DNA of 64,000 nucleotides, from positions 5,888,707 to 5,952,706 of the forward strand of contig CAXIPT010000003.1 in the NCBI GenBank assembly GCA_964030475.1, read 5' to 3'. Below are positions 12,342-26,255 of this stretch, piece by piece. The translations under genes and the position numbers were made by a program. This DNA comes from Tethya wilhelma. Taxonomy: Eukaryota > Porifera > Demospongiae > Tethyida > Tethyidae. How positions within the stretch are numbered: position 1 is the first letter of the stretch; every line of letters begins with the position of its first letter. The notes under the pieces were generated by a model. That model worked only from the letters and a program-made list of their open reading frames with translations. It did not search any database and was not told where the DNA came from.

Positions 12342-15300
12342 AGTGTGGTACATGGTTCATGTTTGGTCATTGTGACATCATATTACAACACTCCCTAGCA
12401 ACACAATACAGCCTCCTCTTCACCCATTAGTGAGCATTTCCCTGCTCCATAACCTTTGTTCTAACCACTGTATGGTACCTTGTGATGTGACTCAGTCTCA
12501 CTGACTGGACAACTAAATTTGGTTAGGACTATCATTATGGACATAATAATACAAGTGCAGCAGCAGGCATGAAATCACAAAAGCCTTCTTCCTGTCAGCT
12601 GTCTTTCAACGTCCTGAACTCAGTGTCATTGTGCATGGTGTTCCTGTTTGTGTGTGTACTGAGCAGTAAATGCACCATTGTGTAGTTGAGTTCCATAAAT
12701 GTCTTTAGATAACCATCCCCTTCCTTCTTTGCCACAGTAATGGTTCCAGGTACAGTATCAGAACAATCCCTATAGGACATTGTGACTCATGGTCATCATT
12801 ATGTAGCACTAGTAAACAAATTAATTTTCTATAAAACTGTAGTAGCTCAAGTGGTGAACTTTAGTTTGTTTTAGTCCTCAAGAAAAGAGTGTAGCTGGTG
12901 GGATTGTTGTTGGGAGTATAATTTTATAGTGTTATGGCCACTGTTGCAACTCAAAGTTCTGTACAAGTGAGCTACTCAGTTTTGTCTGTGTTTAAAACTA
13001 GGATGGCTGTGTTGATGGAGAAGGCGAAGAAGATGGGAAGATCACTGTCCTTTGTGAAAGAGCTCTCAAAGTATGAGTGTAATATTCAATATCGTATAGC
13101 TAGAAATATTTGAGGAGTAATGTTTTCATGGAAAGCAATACTTTTTTCGCAATTTTATTTTCAAGGATCGAGCAGCCCTGCCCCATATATTGCAATACAA
13201 TGCCAAATTTTTCGTAGGTAAAATTTCACAGATCCCTGGTGATCCACTAAAACAGTGAAATTTATACTTCTCAAAAACTTCTAGCTGTACAGTACTTTCC
13301 ACACTGTATGTGTTAAAGTGTATTGTTTTAAAATATATACTAGTTCATACTCAGTTGTGCTCGCTATACTATAGGTCCAATCCTCTGAGTCTCACTGAGA
13401 TCACAAGCATCGTCTACGACTTGGACTGGAGCAGATCCCATCCTGTATACATGGAGTACAATGTGAGTTTATAAAATTGATGACCATTTCCAAAATTAGC
13501 GATTTGCTGACTATATAGTTTACTTCGATCTGCTACTGTTTAACTTTGCTGTAGTCTGTACCGCAAAATTCTTGCACCTTGCAACTGACACAAGCTGAGA
13601 AAATAAAGAACAGATACAGAAATGTACTTCCAAGTAAGTAGAATCAATGTACTGTATACTTAGCAGGAAAGTTTGCAGATTTCACGTATGAGCAGTGCTA
13701 CTGCACTCGTACGTATTTACATTACGGAAAATTTCACAACTAAAATTTGTATCGAAGAATCACATTTCATATGAAAGTTAGAATGCAAAAGTGAGGAGAA
13801 ATCTGTAACAGTTTTACTCCATGGAGCTTTCCCTCCCAAAGCTCTGGCTGTTTCCCTCCATAATCGTACTATATTTTGTGGTAAAGGGTCGTCAAGTTCA
13901 AAAACCTCATTTTTCATATTCACAGACCCTCATTCAGCAGTCAAGTTGAAGGATCAGGGCACCCCAGGCTCAACATACATCAATGCCAACCATATTCGAG
14001 TAAGTATTTGTATTCAAGGCTTTTGTTCTTCATTATAAATAGCATGATGTAGTACATCGAGGGGGCGAGCCTGAGCGCATTATTTGTGGGAAGAGAACGC
14101 GCTGTATATTCTTGCGCATGCGCAAAATGTCTAGGAAACACGTGCTGTTGAAGAACAAGCAAGAGCAGTTACTCCAATGGTGGCAATGAAACAACTAAAC
14201 CAGTACTCCATGGTACCTCGTACACTTGCTGTATAGGGGACTTTCACGGCTTGCAAACTCTTCTCACTCTTGACCAACCAGTTGCTAGGTCGTCAACTGT
14301 CAAGTACACTGTATATAGGCATCTCCAGGCAGGGTGCATGTGCTGGCAGTTGTAGATATGAAGCACTCTCCATTGCATATTTGTGTTGAGTAGCTTCCCT
14401 CCGGTGCTGCTGTACTACACCTTGAAGAGCTCATGAGGCAGTATTTCTTGATTGAGAAGAAGACGATATCTGTGTCAGAATGTCAGTGTCACTGTGAAAT
14501 TGTCAATTAGCTGATTAGCTAGGAAGTTTTCTTAGTGTTGAAGAGCAATTTGGCCATCACTATGGGCGGAGCAAGTGTGAGAGGCTTGGCGTTGCTAGAC
14601 TAGCATGGTGTCATAGTTGCTCAATATTAAATTTGCTCCTGCATGAGGTGTAGTCTCTCTAGGTCTGCTTCAAGAGATGGTATCTCTCAGGAGTAGTGTC
14701 CATGGCAGTGTCTACTCAGATGCTTCAGCTCTACTGAGACGAGGCCGTCTCAGCCTCAGGAGTGGTCTATGAAGTTGGTTTCAATTTGAGCTCTGACAGT
14801 CCGGCTCCTCATGAGTGGTCTGCGCAGCGTTGTCTCTGCGTCGAGTCTCCTTTCTCTTTCGCTTTCTCATAGATCTATGGCAAGCTACAGTCAAGTCTCT
14901 GCCATGCCGGACGTGTATATATTGCGCAATTCCAAATTTCAATATTTTTGTGACGTAATCTAGACTGCATATTACCGTTCGAATAATTTGAATATACGGA
15001 AAGTATCCACGGTGTACAAACCAACAAACCAACAGAAATTTTACCATTTGCAACGACTATGTGGGGCTCGCTCAGGCTCGCCCCAATTATACATTCTCTC
15101 AATTTGTTGACAGGGTTTTGGAGGCAAAGAAAACACCTACATTGCAACTCAAGGTGGGCTTTGAAACGACACTGTTAACACACTTGTCATTGCTGTGTGT
15201 CCATATCTTGAAATGTACATTGAAATACATTATATGACATGACAGGTCCAATTGCGGAATCAATTCCCGACTTTTGGCGGATGGTGTGGGAACAGAACTC

Positions 15301-18300
15301 AAACATCGTTGTCATGATCACTGGATTGATTGAGAGAGGAGTGGTATGTATGTATGTATGTATGTATATACTGTATGTGTGTATGTATGAGTGATGCAAT
15401 GAGTGCCGTATAATTATAGGTAGGAATTTGAGGGTATTGTCCACTTTAGAGAATCTTTGAAATTCACAGAATGTTGATTGTTGCAGACCAGCAGTCAAGT
15501 GCATAACAAAATTCAAATTTTATGGTCATTTTTTTCTTCCTACAATGAGGTGGGAAGATCACCGTTTTTTGTTAAAGAACTCTCTAATATGAGCATAATT
15601 TTTACACTGCATGTGTGAAAGTGTAGCAGTAGACTGCCACCTGTTGTCTTTAGTACTGCACGTGAAGTGTGCTATTGTCATATTTAGTGATGATGATATT
15701 GTGAGTGTCAAGTTTGAACAAACCAAACACTTGAATGTATGCCTTTATGTTTAACTTTCAGCGCAAGTGTTTGAAATACTGGCCTGCTCCTACAGATTCT
15801 GAACCAGTAAGTTACTAACAAAACTGCATATACCTGATACCCACAATATTATGACTGCGTGCACGTGTGGTAATGTTGAAGTACGCAGCTCATACGATGT
15901 GAAAGAAAGAGAAATGTCACACTCTGATGGTTAAGGTGAAGAGGTGTTGGTAAAGGATATGGTTGTAGTTGGACTGGGGTTGTAGTCGGACTGGGGTGGT
16001 GGTGTTCGTACATGCCTCTTTGTTAGTAACGTTAGAGCCTGTTTCTCAGCGACTGGTATGTGGAGGAATGGTGTTTTTGCATGCAGTGATCAATCACTTG
16101 CACAAACTTTGCTCATGCTCTCTCACACACACACACACATAAGCACAACACACACGCATACATATACACATGCACATTAATACTCATACAAATATACAAT
16201 TTAGATTGTAACTACCCTGTTGTTATGGGTGATTATGTAGCCTAATTCGTGCACACAAACAGACCAGGATGGCCAACATTTTAACTAATTAATACAATAG
16301 CACTATTTCTCCTCCTCCCCCTCGAAATCTCTACCCCTTAATTCACTCATGAAATTATATTCCTCTCCGATGTGCATAGTTATGTGTTTATGAGGTGTTT
16401 ACCTAGAAACTAATTGTTGCGAGTGTACCCTTTCAAGAGTGCTTCCCCGTATAGGGATCCAGTGATCCTCCAATCGTGCCACCATGCATCCAACGCTGTA
16501 GCGAGTACACCACACGGGAAGTTACCGCTGAAATCCAATTCGAAATTGTGAAATACAATCTATTACGCACGCACAAGGCCATCCATGCATACACACACAC
16601 GCACACACACACACGCTTGCATGCATAAAGCTACGGGATGGTTGGTTTATACAGTATCAGATTGAAATCACTTAAAACTGTGTAACCAAAGCTCCCCACA
16701 TGTACGCAGTGTGCCTCACTAATTGCCTCGTATTAAGTAGGACTGCCCGTAATCAAAGCAAACTGAGACATAACTGAGTAAGAGAAGATGGTTTCTCACT
16801 AATGGCTCGAAACGAGTCACACTCTGAGAACGAATGGAAGACCCTGCGTGGACGTCATCTGTTTGTGAGTGCTCCTTCTCTTCAGTTCAACGACTCAAGA
16901 GTGGGGGTCACACGTGGGGTATCCTATACCTGGTACCATACCATTACACTATGGATTATGTAATGGAATTTTTCGTGTTCATGCATGTGTGTGTGTGTGT
17001 GTGCGTGGTTGTGTTTTTGAAACAATTAGAAGTGCTTGTTGTGGGTATCCTTTCAACATACGTCAGAGCTCAGTTTAAGCTCTATCTCCAATCCTATTCA
17101 CAGTTTGTTGCAACCTCTGGTAGCCTTATGATCCAAAATAGCAAAAGTCTGGTTTGTGAGACTAACATGATTTCTTTATACCCCAGTAACCTTGTTCCCA
17201 TGGAGATTCCCTCTCCAGAAGAGAAGTGGAAGTGCTTAATTTCTGGTGGGTGTGGACTAGCAGAGAGGGAGCCTGGGAATGAGGCTAGTATCCCTATCTA
17301 GTACAGCTCAATAAGAAGGAGAGTTCCAGCTGAGTAGACTAGTCTTAGTCCTAGCCAAATGGAGAGAGGAAGGCAAACTCTAACATCTGTTCTTATTGCA
17401 TCATTTTGAAGTATTCATGTATCCAGATTGCCTGGAATAAATCTATTTATAGCCGGACAATTATGGTTAGCCTTGTTTCTTTTAAGTCTGCCGCCAGACA
17501 ACAAGCACTAAATGCTTTACTTGCACCGGATATTGTATTTATTTGCCTTTTGACAAAAAGTGTATTCACATATGTCTCGGGTCTGCTATAATTTCTTAGA
17601 CTATGGATGGTGTAATAACTATTGTTTGTTTGTGTGCCTGTGTGTGTCCATCCTCTTAGTACTGGAGGGAAAGTACCTTGAGCGGTTTGTTTACAAGCAA
17701 AGAGGCAAGTCAATGAATGAGACAAGTAGTCTGTTTGTTGGCTTAAACAAACAATGATTACTGTAAGTGGTGCTTTGATCTTTTAGCACCTCTATGATGT
17801 ATAAAGTTAATAAGATGGATTTTGATATTGCTAGCTGGAGTTTTATTTAACTCTTCAAAAAAAAAGTGGTTTTCGACAGTTCTATAAGGAAAGAGCTGGT
17901 TTGGTGTCATCATCAAGGAGATTGTTGCACCAGCGTTGATCGTTATCTGATTTCTTAAATAATCTTACGTAATCTACCTGTCCCCCACGTTCTGCGTGGG
18001 AATACAATGGTATTAAGTTTTCCGTGCAGTCCCCCATTTTCTCTGAGCCCTTGATGCAGCTGCTTGTACTTAATATCGGAATATTTAAGCATCTTTAGTA
18101 TGGAAGTAACTACATGTGTTGCTTAGCAACTAGTATCTAATCTTACGATTTCTGTGAGAACTATCCTTTTTATCATAAGTTGCAATCAAACCCCACACAT
18201 CTCTTGACATTTGAAATAATGCACACCACATATATTTTCCCCTCCCACTGCCTTACTCAAAGACCCAACTTAATTGGTCCAGCCTCTAAGCATTAATTGA

Positions 18301-20378
18301 TCCAGCTGTCCATACCTGTATATATCTGTGTGTGACAGGCTGGTATACACTTCAGGTACAAGTCTTACACACACCTGTTATATTTGAATTAAGTGATTAG
18401 TTGAGAATGAGGTTTATTTGCTCCTGTATATATAGCTAACTTGCAGTTGGTATCATACGTACGGTAGTACGTATAGTAGGAATGGGCCGAATGTCCCATA
18501 GACACAATACAAAATGTTGGTCACTATAAAAATCTAGTCAAACAAAATTAAACCTTCAAAGTTGCTCAGAGGCTCTTACTGACAGATTACCAACTGCATG
18601 CAAGGCCTAAGACTCACAAAAACTTTCCACAGCTCTTGTGGAGAGCGCTAGTGGGAAGCCACCATAGTGCTATTTTTGTTCATCTAACTTACTTACGTAC
18701 GTACTTCCTAACTGACTTACTTGAAAAGGATTTCCACAGAACCAGAATGTGTTGAGCCAACTTTGACAGCACAAAGTGAGTTCTTTTCATAGGTACTACA
18801 TTCCTTGATACTCGTTTTCATCATAAATAGGCCTAAACAAAAACTAGAAAGCTTTAAAACTTAGTATATAAATTCATGTACTGCAATGCAGCCATCTTTG
18901 TAGGTAAAGTTCAAAGGTCATTATCCACGTGGTATTATTATGCGCATGCGCATTAGCCTCTTCCAGCATAAAGTAGTGCGTGTAGCCTCTACTTGAGCTT
19001 TTTGTAGGGACTAATAGTCTCCACACTGTAGTGTTGAAAAAAGTGTATGAACAAGTAGTAAAAATTTCAAAAAAATAAGTAGTGTAGGAATGGGCAGTGC
19101 ATTAAAAAGTATTGGAACAAGGCATGTCTTAATTTCGGCACATGACTACTTCATTTTTATACCCAACTCTTGGCTGGCAGTCCAGTTTAAGTTACCTGTT
19201 TGTTATAATTTACTCCACAGCATATATCCAACTGATTAATGGGAATTTGAACCAATGCAAAAATAAGCTATGGTACTATTGTTGCACATCATTGGATTTA
19301 CGATACTGAGGATCCATATGCATGCATGAAGGATCAAGAATAAAAATGAAGTAGTCATGTGCCGAAATTAAGACATGCCTTGTTCCAATACTTTTTAATG
19401 CACTGCCCATTCCTACACTACTTATTTTTTTGAAATTTTTACTACTTGTACATATATACACTGATGCAAACTGGACCTGTTTTGAGTTTTCAATTCTAGA
19501 TAATGACCGCCAATCGAGCTTCCTATCACAGAGTAATAATAACAAGAAACATTTTGATCGTCCTTGTAGCATTACATCACTGAGGTGCATTCAATACAGT
19601 CAACAACGATACCTTTGAAGTTCTAGTGTCCACCTGGGTGCTGTCCACTGATGTGTGCTGGACACAGGCAGTATCCCACCCATGAAATGCCATAACAAGC
19701 GTAGCAATTGGTTAAAATGCACAACATTTGCGTGTCTCATGATAGATATTCAATAATCTTGTTGACTGAGAGTGNATACAGTCTCATACATACCAGAATT
19801 GGATACTTCAAGATCAGTGAATTTTAATGCACAAGCAGTCTTTTCCTTGGCCACTAGGTCTTGAAGTTGCTGCCTCCTAATACCCTGTACATTACACACA
19901 GCAAACTTCTTATCATTGTATATATGCACACTTAGGTATGGATGTATACCTTGAGAAATTATTTCCTTTCAATTTTCTCTTTAACTAATTTGACGCGATC
20001 AAAATCTTCAGCCACACTCACTGTCTGATTCAGACATAGCGTCAGACATAGTAACAAATGTAGAGGTTTTACTACCAAAATAGAAAGAAACACAATAAGA
20101 TCATCAGCATTAGTGTAGTTATAGATTTTCATAACTTATCATAGTTGTTAACAGATGTAGAGTGATTAAAAAGTGGGCGGGGGTGCGAGGATTAGGTAGT
20201 GCACCTCTTCTTTCTGATCATCTCCGCTAAGTTGATGTTACCCAATATTAGAATTTATGATAAAAAAGTATTAAAGTATAAAAGTAATAATTTACACGAA
20301 TAATGATTTTGCTATCACCTTTGACAGTCATTGGGATCTGTATCACCTCGAGTGACTTCTCTTAAATTACTTCTACAA

Positions 20379-20417
<39 letters not shown>

Positions 20418-20591
20418 TGTGTGGTGTGTGTGTGTGTGCATATGTGTGTGTGTGTGTGTGTGCGTGTGTGTGTGTGCATGTGTGTGTGTGTATTTGTAAG
20501 TGTGTGTCTATAACCTACCATTTTCACTGAAATCACTGAGGTGAAATAAATCTTCAGCTTCAACTGTGTTCACAGAGTCTAATGAATCTTT

Positions 20592-20625
<34 letters not shown>

Positions 20626-21517
20626 CATGTGTAACTTACGATTCTCAGTGAAGAGGTCAGATCCAGCCATGTTTTCCACACACACATTCACAGAGCCCGA
20701 TTCTTCATGCTGATCAAGGTTATCAGGATACTGAATCTGTGAAAACTGAAATTCAGGTATATCAAGTAGATTTGCAAATGATCCAATACAAGCCTTGATC
20801 TCTGCATCTGTCTAATCTTTAGAAGACAAACAGCTCCACAATTGAACACTGATGGTGTACTCTGTAGCTTTCTGTGCTGTTGAATGTGAAACTGTAGCAC
20901 ATTCTCATTTCCAATTTCAATAGATCTTGTTCCTCAATTGCCCGTTTTTTCTTCATCAGAGCCTCGATTGCAGCAAGATGAACTGATCTAGGCACAACCA
21001 AGTTGTCATCAACTAGAGGAGTAAGCCAGATAGATGAGGACAAATTTGTAACATTTTCCCACAAAAGCTACTCCTCTGGTGAAACTATTGTGTTGTACTC
21101 AGTGAGAAGTATTTGGAGCTTTTTCGAAGCTGCAGTAATGGCTCTTGAGAGGCAAAGAGCCATATTATGTCCCTCTGTAATCATTGTCACAAGTATACGT
21201 AATGATTAGTGACGTATAAATAGGCATAGCATGATACCTGCAAAATTGGCTTTCAGCATTAACATCTACCATCTTTCTCGAGCAGCTGTGCCCAACTTTT
21301 CAAGTGCTTTTTCTTTTTCACTAGCATCTATGTGTATTAATAAATGTGGTACAATGTAATAAGGATTACACACAAGCATACTTTGAAATTAATATAAAAA
21401 TGCATGCCTTCGCTAGCACCATGGGAGTTTTGCTAAATATCCAGCCAGTTTAGGATATCTTGCCCACTAATATCAACTATAAAACATGATATTTGTGATA
21501 TTGGTTGGGGATCACGN

Positions 21518-21599
<82 letters not shown>

Positions 21600-24500
21600 C
21601 TTAATAAGTCCACCTGCAGATAGGTATAATGCATGCAAACATGTCTAGTAAACCATCAATACTGATCAATAACTTTTTGTAAAAATATGACTGTCACAAT
21701 TTAATTATTATTGGCTATATACAGTCAAAAGTACCCTCTAGTGATGGGGTATCAGAATTAATATTATCGTGGTGATAGCAAGGCAATATATCCGAGTATG
21801 ATAATCGTTGAAGAGAATTAGAGAATTATTTAGCACTATTGAAAATGTTATTCTCTGCCTAAATTACTCTACATACGTAGTGCAAGCTGAGCTGTGGATA
21901 ATTTTGTCTGTATTTTAGTGAAATAAATATCTATTCAGGAAACTAGTAGTTATTGTCTAGGTGTAGACCGTTAGGATTGTGATTAGTGAGTAAATTCTTG
22001 TTTGTTTTTTGTTTTTTTGTATTTTTTTTGTTATTATTTTTTTTTCTTTCCATGTCAACATGCCTGTCATGGCCCCTCTGCCTACATGGTGCACATGTTT
22101 GTTTATAGTAGAGCATTTTCTTTGAAGTAAAAGTAGATTTAGTGTCCTCATAGTTTTGTAGTGGTACAGGAACAATTGTTACGTGTTAAGGAAACACACA
22201 ATGTCACAACTTTGGGATTGCCACGTTCTCCTTTCTTTCCCAGTACATCAATCAGACTCTACCTCAGAGGGCCATAAACTGATTAAGCCTTGTAGTCTGT
22301 AATTTGTGGTGAGGAGGAGTGTAGAGCCGTGTCATAAAGTGGGGAGTCACTAGACTGCAGTGTGGTCTCCTGCTTCCATCATCTATGAGATCACAGCACA
22401 TGCACGGGCTTTTTTTGCACGCTATCTGACGCACTTCAACATAGTTGAGGGTGTACCCTTCTCCCCTTTGTCTTCTTGCAGTGCCAATGTTATGTAATGT
22501 CACCTAATGCAATTTTCTTTTATAAACTTTCATCCTTTAATTCACCAAATATAGCATTACATATCTGTGTTTCTTTTCTATGTAACTCCAATTCCCCCCC
22601 CCCCAAAAGTGTGCATCAAAGCTTCGAGTTATTGTGTGCATTTTTTGGCTTGAAAATACCTGCATGCACCAGGTATAGGTATGTTTGTATGTAACAGTAT
22701 GCTAAAATTCCCACCTGTCCGAATGTGCTTATGTGTGTGAGTTCGTGGGCGAGTATCTGCGCTCATGGGTATTATGTGCCTGTGCTGTGTGGGGGAATGA
22801 GACTGTGTAACAGTATGCTAAATGCACACCTGTTTCCAAGCACATTGCTGCCAATGAAAAACACCTTAATTTTCATCAAAAGATCCCCATTAGATACTGA
22901 ATGTGGGTCAGTAGGTGGCTAGTCACATCATCAATTTAGCTAATAGATAGCATGATCAGAAGAATTGCCTTTTAGCTGTTGAAGAGTCGGACTGTAGACC
23001 ATTGATGATTTCATACCTGTGTGTGTCTGCAGATGGACTTGGATCATCTTCAACTTCCTTGTGGTCTGTAGTTACTACGTACGTACATATGGTCTAACTT
23101 ATAGCCGTAGTTGTCAGTTGTTCCTTAGATGCAGGATTTGGTGCCACTCTTCTCCTGATGATTTTACTGTACAAACTTCAGCAAGTAATACATCACTCTC
23201 CATGTAGGATATTCTCACTCAGTATATCCAATTTCCTAGAAAGAAAAAAAAGAGCAAAACTTGTTTTTTCCTCTTTGGTTCCTGGAGACCGACCCTTCAG
23301 AGGAAATATACCTCTTGTAGTTACTCTTACCACAAGCTACCAATTCTTGTATTAGTTTTGTCAGCAACAAATTTTGGGTTGTTTTGTTTGCAAATACCCC
23401 TCTTTTGGTGTTGTAAGTGCTACTATCTCACATTTGTAGCTGACATTTTATAAAAACAACAAACAAACAAACAAAAAAGCTTTATCATGCAGTGAAACTG
23501 ATTCCTCAGTCACTACCTGCTCATTTTTACTCCCATGTACTTACTTTGCCGCTCATGAGTGAATGTTGTCAATAACCATCTCCATGTGTGGTGGTAGATT
23601 GAAAATTGAACCCAAAGGATGTCCTTTGTTTTGATGATCATAATGACAGTGATCCACAGGGTTGGAGCTTCATTTATACATTAATTGATTAATTGAATAT
23701 CTGCATAATGGGGTAGACCTTTATATTCTGACCTTGCATAGAGCCACCTAGTATGGTATTACATTAAGCCACACTCCTACTACATGTAATGTGTGATACA
23801 CAATTGGAGCAAGGCTATGAATAATTAAAGAAAACAATGTGCAAAAACGAGGCAGTACTGTCACTCTACTCGTGTAGTAATAGGTATTGCAGTTTTACAG
23901 CATGAATGAAATCTGCATGTGCATGAGCTATATATGGTATTACCCGTGTATAATAGTGATGCGTACTGATTTATGCACAGGTGGTGATGACAATTATTTA
24001 AGTTAACATATAAAATAATTAATATCATTCATCTTTTAACAAAACTAGCCGCTACCAGTCCTTTAAAGTTTCAAAGTAATTACACACATTTTGCAGCAGG
24101 CAAGTGAGTAGGCATGCTATAATTGAGGTCCCGTAATTACATTAGTTTCTCCGCTAGCCCCCTACGTTACAATGAGTAATGACTCGTGATGTTGAGTAGC
24201 CACTAGTAATTTGATTACTTGCCTGAGGCTATGATGGATGAAAAACTAATTATGTGCATTGTTGAGTATGCCTCTAAAGTGATCAAATTGTAACTAAATT
24301 CTAGAAATGACTGACGTGTACTATACACTGTGGAAATGAGAAGGTTGGTTGATCAGCTGTGTTTTTGTACACACAAGGAAAGAGCTTATTGGGTATTGTC
24401 TACAGTAGATAGACTGCAATGTAGTGGAGGCGGACTTTAATTTGGATCCGGTGCTTATTTTTTGCAGCTATATAACAACAATTTCAACAGTCCCATTCAC

Positions 24501-25670
24501 TCCCACACTCTATTCTTATTGTTTCTTGGCCTTCTACTGTTACATAACTGACTCTCGTAAAGTGCATGTGCATGCTTAGCAAGACATCGTGATGACCACA
24601 TGTATCCATCCACTGTATGTATGTAACAAGTATCATTATACACTGGTGAATTATACTGAATGCTTGAGTCACTATTCAATGCATATGTTACAGATGTTAT
24701 ATAATAGATTTGTAGATCTACAAGCTTGGTTTCCACCTTTTTTTTTTGCGGCCATTGTAGTTGGTTTTCGTGGCTGATACTAAAAATAATTTCCTTGAAA
24801 AACCTCAAATTTGTATTCCCGTCGCATCGTCTTGCACTCTCTACCTCATTGGTCACAGTGAATACGTCCGTCTAACTAGATCGAAAGATTACACCTGTAC
24901 TTTCGAAAACAAGTTGTTATCTGAACAGATTAGGTCCTATAAGGTCACGATTGATTAATGGTTGTGTTATTAATTGTTGCCAACTTCTTAATTTACTTTT
25001 AAAAAGCTTTCTACTCAGTTTCTTGTTTACTTTATAAGACAGCAATTAAATGTGCATAAAATTGTAATATTTAGGATTAAGGTTTTGACAGCATGACGAC
25101 AAGCATTGATTTAAAACACTCGGATAATTGTTACAAAAATGTGTAGTCGTATACATTTGCAAAAATTTGTAGTCGTATTATATTTACGGATGTCTCAATT
25201 GCCTGGCATAGTCATCCTAATCACATTAAATATGCATAATGTTAATGAGGGTTCAATTGGTTTTGAATAGATGTTTATCCTTCCCACACACACACGCACA
25301 CAATATCATCCTTTGTGTTCTGCAGAATGCGGAAGAACGAGAAGTTTGTCATTTTTGGTGCACTTCATGGCCTGATTTCGGTAAGGCTTCAGTTCATTGG
25401 TAATGTAATTGCCAGTTAACTAGCTCAGTGGTGGTCCCGACTCGCACACACCTGTACGGTGGTTATTGATTGTGGCTATGCATGAACTGCCTTCCTACAT
25501 AAACACGTGTGTACTCACAGACTAATTGATGTATGTGCTCTGTTGCGTGCATGTGCCCTGTTGTTCAATTGAAGGTAAGCAATTAAGCTGCACCGAATCT
25601 CCCTGCCCGTTTCCAAGGTTGTGTGTATTTGTGGGGACTCTGGTTTTAGTGAACTCTTTAATTAGTGAAT

Positions 25671-25715
<45 letters not shown>

Positions 25716-26210
25716 TCCCGGTGTAGCCATGCATGAAAGACCTGGGTTCAAATCCCAGCTATATTCATCTCAGAATTTTTTCCAATGAATTTTCAGCTAG
25801 TGTAGCTATTGCTGCCTTCTTGATGAAGACATTATCTCCTGCAATTAAAGAATGATCAATGTGTCCATGTAGAAGGGTTCAGGAGAAGGTAGATGACAGA
25901 ATATAACTACAATTCCCAGTTTTGTGGATTTTCTGGTCCCAAGTGGTTCATTATTAATGTGTCAAATTACGATGAAATACAACCCTAGATATTGAAAGCG
26001 TTCAACATATGGCCTGCATAGCTGAGTGATAGCTTCTAAGCTTCTAAAACTGATTTACTACGTAAACACACAGTGAGACCAAACCGTGTATAACTATATG
26101 AAATGTCGGTTAATTACTCCAAACCCATTTTTCGTCAATTAGACAATCCTATCCACTTAATTAGCCTAACTGAGGAGTGTAGCCATCCCACAGGTATGAC
26201 ATAGTAGGCA

Positions 26211-26255
<45 letters not shown>

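Noticed and set aside
15800..15945. Frame reading [19 protein letters not shown] as the missing PTP exon
   Set aside because: No acceptor gives this frame in the required phase; the available AG sites lead to stops in phase 0.
16834..17301. 155-residue open frame in the phosphatase intron
   Set aside because: No recognisable domain; it contains a TG tract and a foldback-element fragment and lacks exon-like boundaries.
22476..22922. Short open frames around 22.5-22.9 kb as possible exons
   Set aside because: No domain signature and no consistent GT-AG pairing in frame with the phosphatase.
24497..24856. 119-residue open frame on the minus strand
   Set aside because: AT-rich intronic sequence without motif, splice support or family resemblance.
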